A stretch of 64,000 nucleotides of DNA from Dermatophagoides farinae (lineage: Eukaryota; Arthropoda; Arachnida; Sarcoptiformes; Pyroglyphidae). The DNA lies in the NCBI RefSeq assembly GCF_024713945.1, contig NC_134684.1:1097001-1161000 (forward strand), in the 5' to 3' direction. The translations under genes were made by a program, and so were the position numbers. This document shows positions 37,543-50,800 of this stretch, in pieces. Each line of letters starts with the position of its first letter. Within the stretch, counting starts at the first letter, position 1. Below the pieces are notes generated by a model. That model did not search any database. It worked only from the letters and a program-made list of their open reading frames with translations, and was not told the origin of the DNA.

Positions 37543-40500
37543 GTTGCCGAAGCGATTAGAATTCAAATGTCTAATGTATAAATTTCAATCAAATGGTACT
37601 TTATGATGATGATCATAATAAAAAAACGTAGCCATCGAAGCGAATAAAATACCTATATGATGGTTTTGTTTGTTTGTTTGTTTGGTAATCCCAACATAAT
37701 GCTTGAATTGAATTGATGCAGAAAAAAAAATATTTGTGACAAGAAACTTTTCAAAAATTTATCTTGTAACGTTTTGTTTTTGTTTTTTGACTACTATAGA
37801 ACGGTGATAGTCTAATCTTTTGAAAAAAATTAATTGTCGATTATGGCTGGCAACATTCATTCATTCATATCATTCATCCATCCATTGCCGCATCCAATCT
37901 CAATGATCAACAACAAAAAAAAAAACAACAACAACAAACAAAATATGTGGACCAAAGCTAACCAGAAAAGAGAACAATGTAAATTCTTTTGATTCTTGAT
38001 GACTATTACACACATATACACACATTATATTCAATTCTCTGGAATTTAACAGCATAAAGAATCTCCAGAAAAAAAATTTTTGCTGGATCAGGCATACAAT
38101 AAAGATAAAAATAAATGGATATTTTCCAAAATGAATGGAATGTCTGTGTGTGTGTATCGGGATATTGTTGGTTTCAAATGGAAAAAAAACAGTTACTTTT
38201 TTTCAATTGAACCCTACGGTATGCATACCATCATCATCATCATCATCGTATAATTCTGAATGGATCATTTATATATATGACCATATGGCTCATTTATATA
38301 TGGATCGAATCAAACAAATTCAAACCAAAAAAAAAAAAAAAATATATAAACAAACATTGATTGAAATGATAATGATAAATCAAGTAACATTTTGAAATTT
38401 GAACACACACACACACACACACACAGACACACAGACAGATTGAAAATGTCATTGTTAAGGACCATAGTGTATGAAAATAATCGACCAAAGAAAGTAAAAA
38501 AAAAAACGTTTCATTCATTCATTTCATGGACAAATTAATTTTATTTCACACATTTTTTTTCGGGCTTTTCTTTTTTGATAACAACAACAACAACAACGAC
38601 GACGACGACGACGACAACGACAATCCAAAATGTGAACTGATAATGGCAGGCAGTAGCCGTACGTACGTTCAATCGTTCATTCATTCATTCGTTACTGACA
38701 CGTTTTTGACATGTATCATAATTCATTATATATATATATTCTCATTGTATAGTAGAAGGGGAAGTGAAAAAAAAACGCGTTCAAATTCTTCATCATCAGT
38801 TCACAGGGCCCATTTTTTTTATGGCGCGTCATATTGCAGCCATCATCCTCATCATCATCATCATTCTTTTATTTCATATAATCATCATCCATTGATGATA
38901 CACAAATGGCGATGGCTGATGATTTGTGAGAAGAAAAAAAAAAAAAAAGAAAAAAAATTCTGAAATAAAATCTCGAATAAAATACAGTTATGATACTTGA
39001 GATTCTATAAGTCTCTCTCTCCAATAATATGCTATCATTATATAACGAGGAGGTGGTGGTGGTGAATGGTTGCAAAAAATGATTGTTCGCTTGACGGACG
39101 CTTTTCTTGCCTGATGCACAGTTCATTCGATTTTTTTTATTTGGTTTGAAATTCGATTTTTTTTCTTCATTCTTCTTGGAACAGCAGTCATCAAATTTCA
39201 TATTTAACACACACACACACACACACAGCATAGATATTGCTACATTTTTTTTTTTTTTTTTTTTTTGGTGCAAAGATAAATTCTTTTTTGGATACAAAGC
39301 AAATCTCAAAATGAATTCGATGAAATTTCGCACAGAAATCTTAAGCATATAAAAAAATGTAATAAGCTGCTTATAATTTTTGTTTTCATTTTTATTTTGT
39401 TCCACTTTTTTTTCTCACTCTCTTTTGGAATCTATTTGTATATACGATATGAATGAATTCAAGTTTCAAATTGATAGTTTTGTTGGTATGGCCGCGTATA
39501 CGCCCAATTTTCATTTTTTTCACTACTGGTAACTTTAAGCAAAATGAAAAGAAGAAAAAAAATGATCCAAATCCGAATCATTTTGAATTTACTAGTACCA
39601 GGATTTAGAATGATTTAGTGTATAATTATTATTGTTTTTTTTTGTTTTTCGTTTGGTTTCCTATATATTTAACATTTACACAACCATATCTATAACATCC
39701 ATATTGGATAACTTCCGCTTGAAATGAGAACGCTTATTACACAGCTAAAAACAATCATATAAACTATACTGAACATAATACAATGATGATTATATCTAGA
39801 TTGTTTTTTTTTGTCTATTGGATTTATACAAAACAACGACAACTATGATATACAAATTGGCTATAATTGAAAAATTTTCGATGGCTGAATGATTTGCTGG
39901 AATGATGATGATGATGAATATACAACAGAATGGAGAATAATGTTATGAACAACAACATGAAAATAACATCAATATCAGATGAGATTTGAACAACTACGAG
40001 AACACACAGACAGTGGCAAAGAAGAATAAAAAAAAAAAATTTCGGCTTTGTTATACCAAACAAACATTGCATAAGCAGCAAACTGCTGCTGCTGCTGCTG
40101 CTGCTGTTGGGAACATAAGAATAGAAAAGTCAAAAAGAAAAAAAAATCATTTACCCGAATTGATAGAGAAAGTCCCTACAAAATTCCAAAATGAATGAAC
40201 AATTTGTGTGTGTATGTGTGTGTGTATACGATGAGAATAAAACGTACTATTTTAGTAGCAATATTGCTATGGTCGATAACCACGGAATTTGTTTTTTTTT
40301 TTTGTTTTCTAGGTTCGTTGAATCGAACCATCAAACAGAGAGAGAGAGAGAGAAAAAAAAAGAAACGAACCAACATTTGGTGAACGAACGTGCGTATGTG
40401 TTCAAAATAACGTGTAATTGTTCATCAATTTTCGCGCTAGAAATAGCACAAAGCAGCAGTTGCCGCATCATCAATCGAAAAAATCTGTGTATGCATTCGG

Positions 40501-42151
40501 GAATCGGGTAAAAATTTCCAGCATTACACCGAGAAATTGGTCGACACTTGCTGCCACATTTCGTTATGATATTTTTTTTTCTCTCTCTTTCTATCCATCT
40601 CTGTTTGCACAACACACACACACACACAGCGGCTGCAATGGTCGTTCATATTCAATGGATCATATTTAATTTTCACTAGAATGGCCATACAATAAAAATG
40701 AACAAAATTCTCATATTCTCTGTGTGTGTGTGTGTATCAAACAACCAATGGTCGATATAAAAATCATCATCATTGTGAATAAAGAGAAAAAACAATTTTT
40801 TTTGTTTGTTTGTTCACCAATACATAAATTATAATCATCAAATTCAGATTATATTGTGTGTTTCGTTTATTCGTTCGTCATCAATATATTTCATCGTAAC
40901 ATTTCAAATTATATCTTTCTCTATGTCTCTCATTTACTGACTGAACATATGACATTTACACTCTAGTCGTTGTTTTCATTTTGTTAGATTGGGGGGCCTG
41001 GCTAATGATGATGGCCAGAAAAAAAAATAAAATAAAAGAATGACAAAAACAGACCATAGTAGTCAACAGCAAAAGAAAAAAAAATTATGGATTCCATAAT
41101 GATGGACTAATTATATTGTTGTTTTGTATGTATGGTATGTATGTATCAAATGACAAAGAAATCAAAAAGCAAAAAGCAAAAAAGCAAAGAAAAAAAAATC
41201 AAAAACTTACCAGTTCGAACTTGATAGTAAAGTGCTTGTGCACAATCATGGACAATTTGTTCCAGATTTATTGGCTCTTTACCGATATTGAAATTAAACT
41301 TGGTTTTCATCTCGTCTGGATCATTGTAACGTAATATTGGCCTAGATCGATCATTTGATTCGTCAATAAATTCCAGACAAATATCGATTACTCGTTGTAA
41401 AAATTCTCTTGTTGATAATGAAGAATTTTCTTTTATTGGAAAAATGTCTGATTGAATGAAAAAAAAACACGAAAAATTACAAATGAGAAATGAAATTGAA
41501 AAAATAAATGAAACAAAAAAGCAGTAGCTCAAATCTACAATTTCAATCACAAATCATATGCCGATCGATCGATTTGTCATTGTGTGTAATATATATTGAT
41601 TATAAGTGACTAAACAAAACCAAAAAAAAAAAAAAAACAAACTAACGATCATTAAACTAACCAATGGTCATTCATTAATTTCTAGAAAAAAAAATAAATA
41701 AATATAGACGACAATCATTGTCATTCAATAATCTGATTAATTGAAATTTATTGAGATACAGACAACATTATGAAGTAGTTTTTTTGTTGGCTTTGAAATT
41801 GACTGGTGTGGTAAGATGATAACCATCATTATGATCATCATCGTGAATCAATATCATTCATTAGGATGGATGAATGTGTATTTGCAAACGAACGATATGA
41901 ACCTCCGAATTTCGAGTCCCTTATGGGAATCAAAAAAAAAAATCGAAAAAACTAAATCACACTAGACCTAATCTCGTTCATTCACTGTGTGTGCGTGTGT
42001 ATAAAATGTTCACACATTATCACTTGTGTCGGGTTGTTATCTAGGGCCAATTATAGCTAGTTATAACAAAAAAAAATACCGCCATACCTGTATAATAGAT
42101 GTTACTTAGATCGACCAAATTGGCCGAATTTGTATTGTTACAATTTTGCAT
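33285..42151 (-). CDS. Gad1: Glutamate decarboxylase (GABA synthesis)
   Basis: PLP-dependent enzyme that converts glutamate to GABA in the neuronal cytosol. Ten coding exons on the minus strand: 42151-42088, 41447-41211, 35383-35293, 35184-35078, 34956-34838, 34448-34197, 34135-33992, 33935-33736, 33671-33524 and 33458-33285. All phases agree, giving about 511 residues, like insect Gad1 (about 510). Diagnostic blocks are [51 protein letters not shown] and [11 protein letters not shown], where the PLP-binding Lys is about 322. Later come [18 protein letters not shown] and the C-terminus [11 protein letters not shown]. The N-terminus is short (21 residues before the conserved [17 protein letters not shown]), without the palmitoylation region of vertebrate GAD65. 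The second and third exons are separated by 5.8 kb; the other introns are 60-640 bp. GAD fits better than cysteine sulfinate decarboxylase because HYSIK and the C-terminal block match GAD. Confidence -1.
35384..41210 (-). other. Large GAD intron (5.8 kb)
   Basis: No nested gene is supported on either strand. It consists of AT-rich sequence with GTT repeats (37501-37546), CA/GT repeats (about 37271-37292, 38403-38425, 39207-39228), CTG repeats (about 40086-40107) and poly-T runs. The many open frames here are short and low complexity. Confidence -1.
37501..37546. repeat. GTT triplet repeat in the GAD intron
   Basis: About 12-13 GTT units with one GTC interruption near the start. Confidence -1.
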
Positions 42152-43364
42152 ATTGAACAATATATGTTGATGACTGGATTTGATTGGATTGATTGATTTT
42201 TTTCGTATGTGTTCGTAGACCGATAAATTGTTGGTGGTAAGTTTTAGGTTTCTGTATCAATCAACATTTCTTCGGATGGATTTGTAGTGGATTATTTTTT
42301 TTTTTACTTTAAATATTTGTTGATAAAATTTATCAATTCAACGATTGGATAAATCTATGGACAATGATCAACAACAACAATAACAACAACAACAAAAACA
42401 AAAACAATAACAAAATGATAAAACTAAACAAAAATAAACAAATTCATCGATGACCGAAAAAAAAAATGAATTCCGGTCTTCGACTAGACTATGATTAGTC
42501 TGTCTGTGTGTATGTGTGTGTGTGTGTGTGTGTGTGGTGGTGGATATTCGTTGAATGAATAACAAAAAATGATCATCATCAATCGAAATGTTATGGACAC
42601 ACAACGATTATTATTATATAATTCGACGATCCATGATGATGATGATGGTCCATCCATATATATGAAGGTCAAAAGTGAAAAGCAATAGGAAAAAATAAAG
42701 AAATGTTTGTAAAAATAAATGCGCGTACGCATTTTTGAGGGATGATACAAAAGAAAAAAAAAACATTGACGTATAAAAATGTATATATCATTCCAATGCA
42801 TAGTAAAACCAAAATTACCAACATTACCAATCATTGGCCAATCACATCGAGCCAAGATGGTGCCAAGCAACGCCTTTTTTTTGGTTTTGGAACCAAAAAA
42901 AAAGTTATATGCGCACACATAATATGAGATTTCTGAAATCTCATCATCTTTACCAGATTTTTTTTTTTTTTTTTTGCTGGCCTGTAAACCTATTACTCTG
43001 TTGTTGTTGTTGTAGTTGTTGGATAGCTAATAGTTTTTTTTTCTCATAGTCGTCATCATAAAGAAAAAAAAATCACTGACTAGTGACTTCCGATCGAATG
43101 ACTCCCGTCTATAATAAAATGTGTGTGTGTGTTTGGAAGAATCCTAGAAAGTAAAACCAAAGAAAGTAAATGTTTGACATTAATAATCGAGGCCAATATG
43201 GACCTTGTGTGTGTGTGTGTGTGTGTGTGTGAGTGATCATGTTCCAAAAATAGCATCATGAACATCATCAAAAAAAAAAAAATAGTCGTCATCACAGCAT
43301 TGTAATAATCTATAAAAACCCCTCCATCATTATGCTGACCAGAAAATATGTGTGAATGTAATAC

Positions 43365-43413
<49 letters not shown>

Positions 43414-45488
43414 TGTAATTTGAAAACCAAGTGAGAGAATGAGGCCATATTTTTTTCTGGTAGTAAATGGCAAAGGGCCATGATAATGATGGTTTGGCAT
43501 TTCCACCAATTCGATAAGGATGAAGAAAAAAAAATTCAGATTTCATTTTTTTTTCTTTAAATTCAACTTTAACATTTACGAATTATTATTATTATCATCA
43601 CTGGGGCAAAAAACAGCCCAGTTTTATAAAATTGAAATGAACAGAAAAAAAAACATACAAACGTCAAAGTAGCATCAAATGTGAATCGTTTATGTTGAAA
43701 TTATTTTACCACTTTATTCACAGTAATCATTATTCCAGCATCTATTTATCAATTATTTTTTGGCTATTGTTTTTCCAATAAGAATCGTACAGAATTTATT
43801 ATTCTTACGAAATTTGAGAAAATTATTCATCAAAAAAAAACACAGCTTATGATAATGAAAATTGAATGCAAATATATATGGTTATATATTGGACACAGAT
43901 TGTCAGATAATCAATGCATGATAGATCGAAGATGAACGAGAAATCTGTTGGGGTGTTCCATCATCATCATCATCATCATTTTTTTTACTGAGAACTAGAT
44001 TTTCAAGAATAAAAAAAAACAATTTGTATGTTAAAATTGACAAATGGTGAATAGGCGGTAATCAGAAAAATTATTCAGATTTTGTACTTGTCATCTATAT
44101 ATAACCTTTAATTAATGACATAATTTGAATAGAGACCGCATAAGACAAACATTGATTTTCATCGAATTTTCATCCTCTTCGTGATGATCACATGAAGAAT
44201 TTACAGATGACAAACCAAAAAAAAAAAAAAAAAAACAAAAAACAAAAAACAAAAATGCAGATTATTGTTGATAAATTTGCATATTCAATGCCAGAAGATT
44301 GAATGCTATTGAGACATCTGAAAATGTCTCTCTCTCTCTCTATCTCACATCATCAGATGTTTTTAAAATTGCAGAGAGAAAATGAATCAAAACTCAATGT
44401 ACTTGAGCACGTACACTATGGATCGAATGGATGTGGATCGTTTAAAACTGGCATTATATCTGTGTGTATGTTTGATCAAATATTCAATTCGAATTCTAGT
44501 GATCTCTTTCTCTCTCTCTTCAAACACGGAAGACGGATTGCTTGTTTAGAGTGTGTGGACAATTTAATCCCATTACAAATGACTTCAATAATGACATTGA
44601 ACAGCTTATTAAACCATAGAATGTTGATTATTTTGGAATGAGAATTCAATCTATAGATACTATATTTTGTATTTTTATTCTGCTTTTTCATCAAATCGGG
44701 TTCGACCATTTTGTTTTCACATATATGAAACACAAAATGACACAATCAAACAGAGAGAGAAAAAAAAAGTTTATGCTCGTGTCTATTTCGGCAACCAAAT
44801 TACGTGAACAATCAAAAATGAATGATCACTGTAATTTGTGGGTATCATTTGATTGTTTGGCAATTCAATGAAATCAATTTTTTTTTTGTTTCTGCAAAAA
44901 AAAACCTTTTTTTTTTTAGTTTGGTCAATAGTTTGATTATAATCAAAAAAAAAAAAGAAAAAACTTTTTAAACACATGAGAACATATGGCTTGGTTGATA
45001 ATTTGGAGAAAAAACTTTATTTCAATTTTTTTTTTCATTGATTGATTCAAAAATAAAATTTTTTGAAAAAGCCGAGAAATTTTTTTTTTGTTTTGTTTTT
45101 TTTGTTTGGAAATATAAGATGACAATACCGCCATCAAGTGGCATTGGTTCCAAATAAATTTTGACCGTTGTAACCAGAAAATGTACACGATAGAGGAGGG
45201 AGGTACATGCATGTATGCTTACAGCAGATATGTGTGTTTGCACTATAGTACATACGGCGGGTGTTGGACAGAAACAGATAGTGGTGAGTACAATGTTACC
45301 CGACATTATATTTAAGTCAGTTTGAAAATTGGACTTGACTTTGTTTCCAAACGTTTAGCTTTCACTCTCTCTCTGTCTCTGTTTCCCTTCGACTCTATTT
45401 TTGGTCCCTGGTTTCAATTTTTTTTTTGAATTATTATCCAGAATAATAATAATAAATTGATTATTATAAATTCCTCAGTAAAAAAAAA
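42152..45488. other. Intergenic region between GAD (-) and the MAPEG-like gene (+)
   Basis: A 3.3 kb divergent interval without a supported gene. It contains GT repeats (about 42503-42534, 43203-43230 and 43367-43406), GAT repeats (about 42634-42647) and poly-A/poly-T tracts. The 5' leader of the MAPEG-like gene, with a TC repeat (about 45366-45379), lies near its right end. Confidence -1.
43367..43406. repeat. GT dinucleotide repeat, about 20 units
   Basis: Uninterrupted GT run, the longest pure dinucleotide tract noticed in the window. Confidence -1.
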
Positions 45489-46191
45489 ATGTCTTCAGCT
45501 AAACCACCGATGACTCGAATGCAAGGCCGAAAAATGGCTGGTGGTCGATCACAATCGGATGAAATACCAAATAAATTTGCCATGATTAATGTAACTGTCA
45601 GTATGTTGATTTTTGTGGCCATGACTTTTGCGTTTTTCAAATTTCATAAATTGATTGTCCAAACTCCAAAACTAATTTCGGTAACTGGTGAGTAATTTTA
45701 TTAGAATTAACCACACAATATATTTATCTCTATTCTAAATATTTGTCACAATAGATCGCCTGGTATACACATTACAAATGCAGCCATTTACAATGATTCC
45801 AATGTATTTTTGCGTATTGAATGTTATAATGAATCGAATGCAAACTTCCGTATTGAATCCGTTGAGTGGACATGAAGCTTACATTGAAAAATCGGTTCGA
45901 ATATTGACCAATACATTTGAACAGACATTCATGAATGTTATTTGTCAATTGTCGTTGGCTGTCTATATTCATTCGGAATACATGTATTTCATTCCATATA
46001 TGGTTTTTTGTTTTGTCGCTGGTCGAATCCTGTACATCGTTGGCTATACCATTCATCCAAAATATCGTACATTTGGTTTCGTTTTATCACATGGTATTAC
46101 ATCGTTGGCATTCATGTTTACACTTGGCTATGCAACTGGTATAACACGATTGTTCCATTCATCAAGTAGTCCAGGAAAAACTGAACTTTAA
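45489..46191 (+). CDS. MAPEG-superfamily membrane protein, TMEM79-like
   Basis: Two exons, 45489-45687 and 45755-46191, phase 1, giving about 211 residues with four hydrophobic segments. The N-terminus is basic and cytosolic-looking (MQGRKMAGGRSQ). The first membrane segment is about residues 32-50. The central NTFEQTFMNVICQLSLAV and the following RILYIVGYTIHPKYRTFG resemble the NTxEQ and RxxY...G...RxxG pattern of the MAPEG fold (membrane proteins of eicosanoid and glutathione metabolism) and of TMEM79 (mattrin). The usual glutathione-binding set is not complete by eye, so enzymatic activity is open. The start was chosen as an ATG in a good A-rich context. It is convergent with the CDK2-type gene. 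The superfamily call is moderately sure; the TMEM79 link is a guess from pattern. Confidence -1.
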
Positions 46192-46442
46192 ATTTCATTC
46201 ATTATATGATATGATTATAATTATAATCACTATATATTATCATCATTCAATTTTATATAATCAACTCATATAAACCATATATATATCGAATAGCTTTGAA
46301 CATAAATAATTCATAAATACTCACTAAATATTCATTCATTCAGGTAGTCAATATACATTTTATTCATCATCATCATCATTATTCATAAACAAAAAAAAAT
46401 TGATTTGATGTAAGCATTTTTTTTAAGAATCAATAAAATCAA
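46192..46442. terminator. Convergent 3' ends of the MAPEG-like gene (+) and CDK2 (-)
   Basis: 251 bp between two stop codons. Plus-strand AATAAA at about 46431-46436 lies close to the CDK2 stop codon. Minus-strand AATAAA (plus TTTATT, about 46359-46364) lies 80 bp past the CDK2 stop. The two 3' UTRs probably overlap. Confidence -1.
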
Positions 46443-47491
46443 TCAATAATTTTCTAAATTAACATAATCTTTTGGTAAACAACTAGATACATCATGAAAA
46501 TATTTATGATTCAATGCTTTTAATGCTGGTATACGTTGATTTGGATCATATGTCAACAAACGATTCAATAAATCGATTGCATTATCATCAAGATTTGGTA
46601 ACAATTCTTTCATATTTTGACGTTTCCATTTAGGAAAATTTGACTTATAATCACATAGTTTTACAACATCGGGCCATAATTTTTCATCAGGCGTACCTAA
46701 TGTTCGAAATATTCTATACAATTGATCGATTTCACTATCGCCAGAAAAAAGAGCTTTTTTACTAGACATTTCAGCAAATATACAGCCAATGCTCCATATG
46801 TCGACAGAAAAACCATAATACTGTGTACCGAGAAGAATTTCTGGTGCTCGATACCATAATGTAACCACTTCATGTGTATAAATTCGCATAGGTATCATAA
46901 TGGATCGTCCAAGACCAAAATCACCAATCTTAATATAGCCATCGATGTCGATAAGAAGATTTTGTGGTTTCATATCACGATGAATGACTTGATTTGCGTG
47001 ACAATAAGATATTCCTTGCAATAATTGCCAAACATAACTTTTGATCAATTTAGATGGTAAACCATTCGTTGATGTATTGTCAAGTAATTTTTTCAGATCT
47101 TGATTTAGATATTCAAAAACCAGATATAGATTAGTGTCACAGTGGATGACATCGATAAGACTGAAAAGAAAAAAAAATCAATTTTTAACTGAATGAACAT
47201 GAACATGAACAACAAATACCTGACAACATTTTTATGTTTAATTGATTTTAGCAACGATATCTCACGAATGGCAGTCGATGGAGCACCTTCAGAATCGCTG
47301 ATTGAACCATTATATTAATGATCATATGTATACAATCAAAAAACATTATGATTACTCACGAATTTAATCGAATTTTTTTCAAACGCAACAAGACCACCAT
47401 TTTCTTGATCAATTGCTTTGTACACAATTCCATATGATCCTTCACCAATTTTTTCAATTTTTCGATATTTTTTATCAATTGATTGAGGCAT
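46443..47491 (-). CDS. Cdk2: Cyclin-dependent kinase 2-type (CDK1/2 group), with a one-base frame break
   Basis: Minus-strand exons 47491-47360, 47297-47220 and 47160-46443; about 308 residues if one extra base is discounted. Seen: Gly loop [11 protein letters not shown] with Ser19-Tyr20 at the inhibitory Thr14-Tyr15 position, cyclin helix [21 protein letters not shown], activation loop [18 protein letters not shown], and [35 protein letters not shown] and RTLGTPDE favour CDK2 over CDK1, but the split is not certain. The frame that reads the N-terminus (to LVA, codon 36) is shifted by one base relative to the frame that reads LKKIRLNS and then PSTAIRE. The join is at about 47383, inside GCGTTTG, exactly at the VALKK motif with the catalytic lysine. 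Either the assembly carries an extra T or the allele is broken. Both exon junctions are otherwise in phase and the rest is intact. Confidence -1.
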
Positions 47492-47876
47492 TTTTTTTGT
47501 TTATCAAAACAAAACACAAATGATCTATAAAAAAAATGTGTAAATTCTGAGTTCAATTCTGAATTCAGCAATACAAGCACATTGTCATTTTCCCTCCAAA
47601 AATCAATATTCAATAGACACTGACAACACACACTTGCATGCATGACCAATACCAGTCCATCACTATATGTCGTATTTTTGTTATAGAATACAAGAATTTT
47701 TTTTTATTCAACAAAAAAAAAAAAATTTACTGTTAAGGCTGCTTTTCAATAATTAAAATTAATCAATAATAATGATATAAATGATGAAAAATAAATGTGA
47801 AAATGAATGAAAACAATGGAAAAAAAAATATTTTTTTTTTTTACAAAGCGATTCATCAATTTGAATGGTGCAAAAT

Positions 47877-50800
47877 TTATGCATGATAAGCGACATTATT
47901 ATTAATAGTATTATCATTACTATTCCCGGATGATGTTTGAAATGACCGATCGATATAAAGTTTTAATAATTTTATTTTGCTACGGCTTAAACTGGTTAAA
48001 TATGATTGCATCTGATCACCAACCGATCCATAGATTGCCACCATACAGAATACTGCTGTTTTTCTTACGGCACTTTCTTTATTATCATAGGCCTATATAT
48101 GTTGATGGTTTTTTTTTTATTGTTTAAAAAATTTTAACAATTAAAATCGATATATAAGATTTGCATTTTTTTTTAATAAAACATACCTGCAGCAATAGTG
48201 GCATTAATTCGGGTAATAATTCCATAACAATCTCCTTTTCGTTCAGTTCTACCAACTATATTTGATCAATGGTAACATATGAGATTCAAACAATTTCAAA
48301 CAATGATAGATTACGTACCTTAGTCAACAATTTAATAGAAATGATACTCAATGCACTTTCTTCGTGGTTAATGTATGATTGTAAAATTTTAAAACTTGTT
48401 CTTGAATCAAAATTATAGATGGCATAATTGGCCGTTGCTTCGGCATTTTTTACCACTTCTTTATCCTCATCTTTACAAATGATTTCCATTAATGTTTGTA
48501 ACGAAAGTTCGATCGAATCATCAAATGCTGATTTAGTTGTTTTGAACAAAATTTGACCCATACAAATTAACATTGATGTTTTGGATTGGGAATTCTTTTC
48601 GTTTGGTAATCGTGTTAGCAACGATTGGTAGATATCCTTACATTTCGATGTAATTTCTTCTTGTGATGAATCTTTGACAAATTGAGTCATTAACGCAAGA
48701 CTCTGTTGATAATTTTCATTATTTATATCCGATGAAGAAGTGTTGAAATTGGCAACGAAACTATCAAAGTTTTGATGACCATTAGTGATCGAGGTTGAAG
48801 GTGGTGAATCACAAAATCCATTGGCCGTAGTATTAGGTGAATTAACCATACTGGTGTTGAAGCTACTATCCACCAGTTTAAATGACTTGAATGCTAATGA
48901 CGAATCCTGTATCGAAATCGAATTTGGACTGATTACTGAATCCAGCGATACGTTCGAAAGGGCATCGATACGTTGGTGATTTTCACCGTTATTACCATTG
49001 TGATTGCTATTGACAGGTCCATTATTATTGACAAATGTCGATGAATTCGTCGACGATGTCATTTGGTCAGTATCTAAACTGAAGCTATATTTTTGAATCT
49101 CATCAGAAGTTTTTTTCAGCGAATCATAAATATCAGCTGGATTAAGGTGATCACTCGAATCAAAGAAATTTTTATCACCGCTAATGTTATGATGATGATG
49201 ATGATGAACACCAGACGAGATATTCTTGACAATATAAGGTGTTTGCATCATATTCGATGCTGATGATTGACTGAGACGGGTTTTGTGTTTATGTTGAATG
49301 ATCTGCATAGCTGCATCATAATAACTGAAATGTTTGAAATACATGACAACAAATCAAATTAGTAAAATTTTGCCAATAAATGAAATGTGAAACTTACGTT
49401 TTACGAAGTTGATTTAGATATAGGGTCATTTCGTTCGAATTAAGATTGTATAGATCGACAATAGTATCTTGAGAAATTTTTCTTAAATCAGAACTTTTTA
49501 TATCAGCTGTCCATGAAACAATCTTGACCAATGCCGTTTGAATTTCATGGTTATTGGGACGATCATAGGTAAAATCAGAAGAATCCATAAGGAAAATAAG
49601 CTTCGAAAGATATTGTAGTACGGAAATCTTGACCTTAGTATTTAAAGTTTGTGTTTGATCACTCAACAATCGCATAATCACATTGAATTGATGATCAATT
49701 GGAAATGATTCACGTATCAATTCGAATGTCTTAAGAATACGTGTCTGTATAGAACCAAGTGTATCACTACCGGCTTTTAAAAATAATCTTGTCATCAGAA
49801 TATAGAGCCAGGAATTTAGATCATTCTTGTATATATGAATCAATTCGTTCAATGTATTGAGAAATAATGAAAATGCCTAAGAAAAAAATATCGGATTAAA
49901 ATCTAACATGATGATATTCAATTACAATTCGAATTACTTACTTTAGTATGAGGATCAACCAACATTCTAGTAAAAATATCTGTGATTCGTTTCAATTGAA
50001 AAGAATTTAATCTTTCATCCGTATAATGGAGAAAATTATTTAGACCAAGTAAACCATCTTTACGATCAGACCAATGTGCACTGGAAAGATTTTCCATTAT
50101 TTTACCAATGTCTTCGGCTTTACGAATCCCATAATTTGCAAACGATGTATCAGAACAGATGCTATTTATGGGAAATATAGTAAATTCTATTATAGATAAT
50201 AAAATGAATCAATTCATAATACATACCTAGATGCATCACTTTCATCGGATTGTTCATCAAAGAATTTTTTCTTATGTGTTGAATGCATTAGAAAAGCATT
50301 TTCAATCATTTGTTCATGTTGATTTGGCCGTAATATCCTATTGTTATGAGCTAGATCCAGATCGGAACTGGTAAGATGACTTTTCGTTCGACTAGCTGTC
50401 GAGCTAGAGCTCAATTTTCGTTCGAATCGTTGTGAATGGCTACTATTATTTGTACGGCTTGCCGGACTTTGATCACGGCTAGTGATATTTGTTCTTTTTG
50501 TTCTTGTCGACGATGGTGGTGTTTGATAACGAGAATGAGTATGAATACTATTACCGGTGCCTGATCCACCACTACCAAATGTATTCATACGTGATGATGG
50601 TGATGCTGAACGACTTCCAGGTTGTGATTTCGATACTTGACGATTTCGACGAACCGATGTTCGCATATTTGTAGCTACTATTGCTGAATTAATACTACCA
50701 CCATCAGTGACATCATTCTTTTTAGCATTATGGTCTAGCATAGGAAACAAAATAAACAATCAAACATTATTAAAACATTAAAAGTCAAGAATAAATTAAA

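Noticed and set aside
38526-39405. Several 80-180 codon frames on both strands in the GAD intron
   Set aside because: Rich in poly-K, poly-F and CA-repeat products, overlapping one another, with no family resemblance.
42923-42943. Small inverted repeat ATGAGATTT/AAATCTCAT
   Set aside because: A 9-bp stem with a three-base loop is expected by chance in AT-rich DNA of this length.
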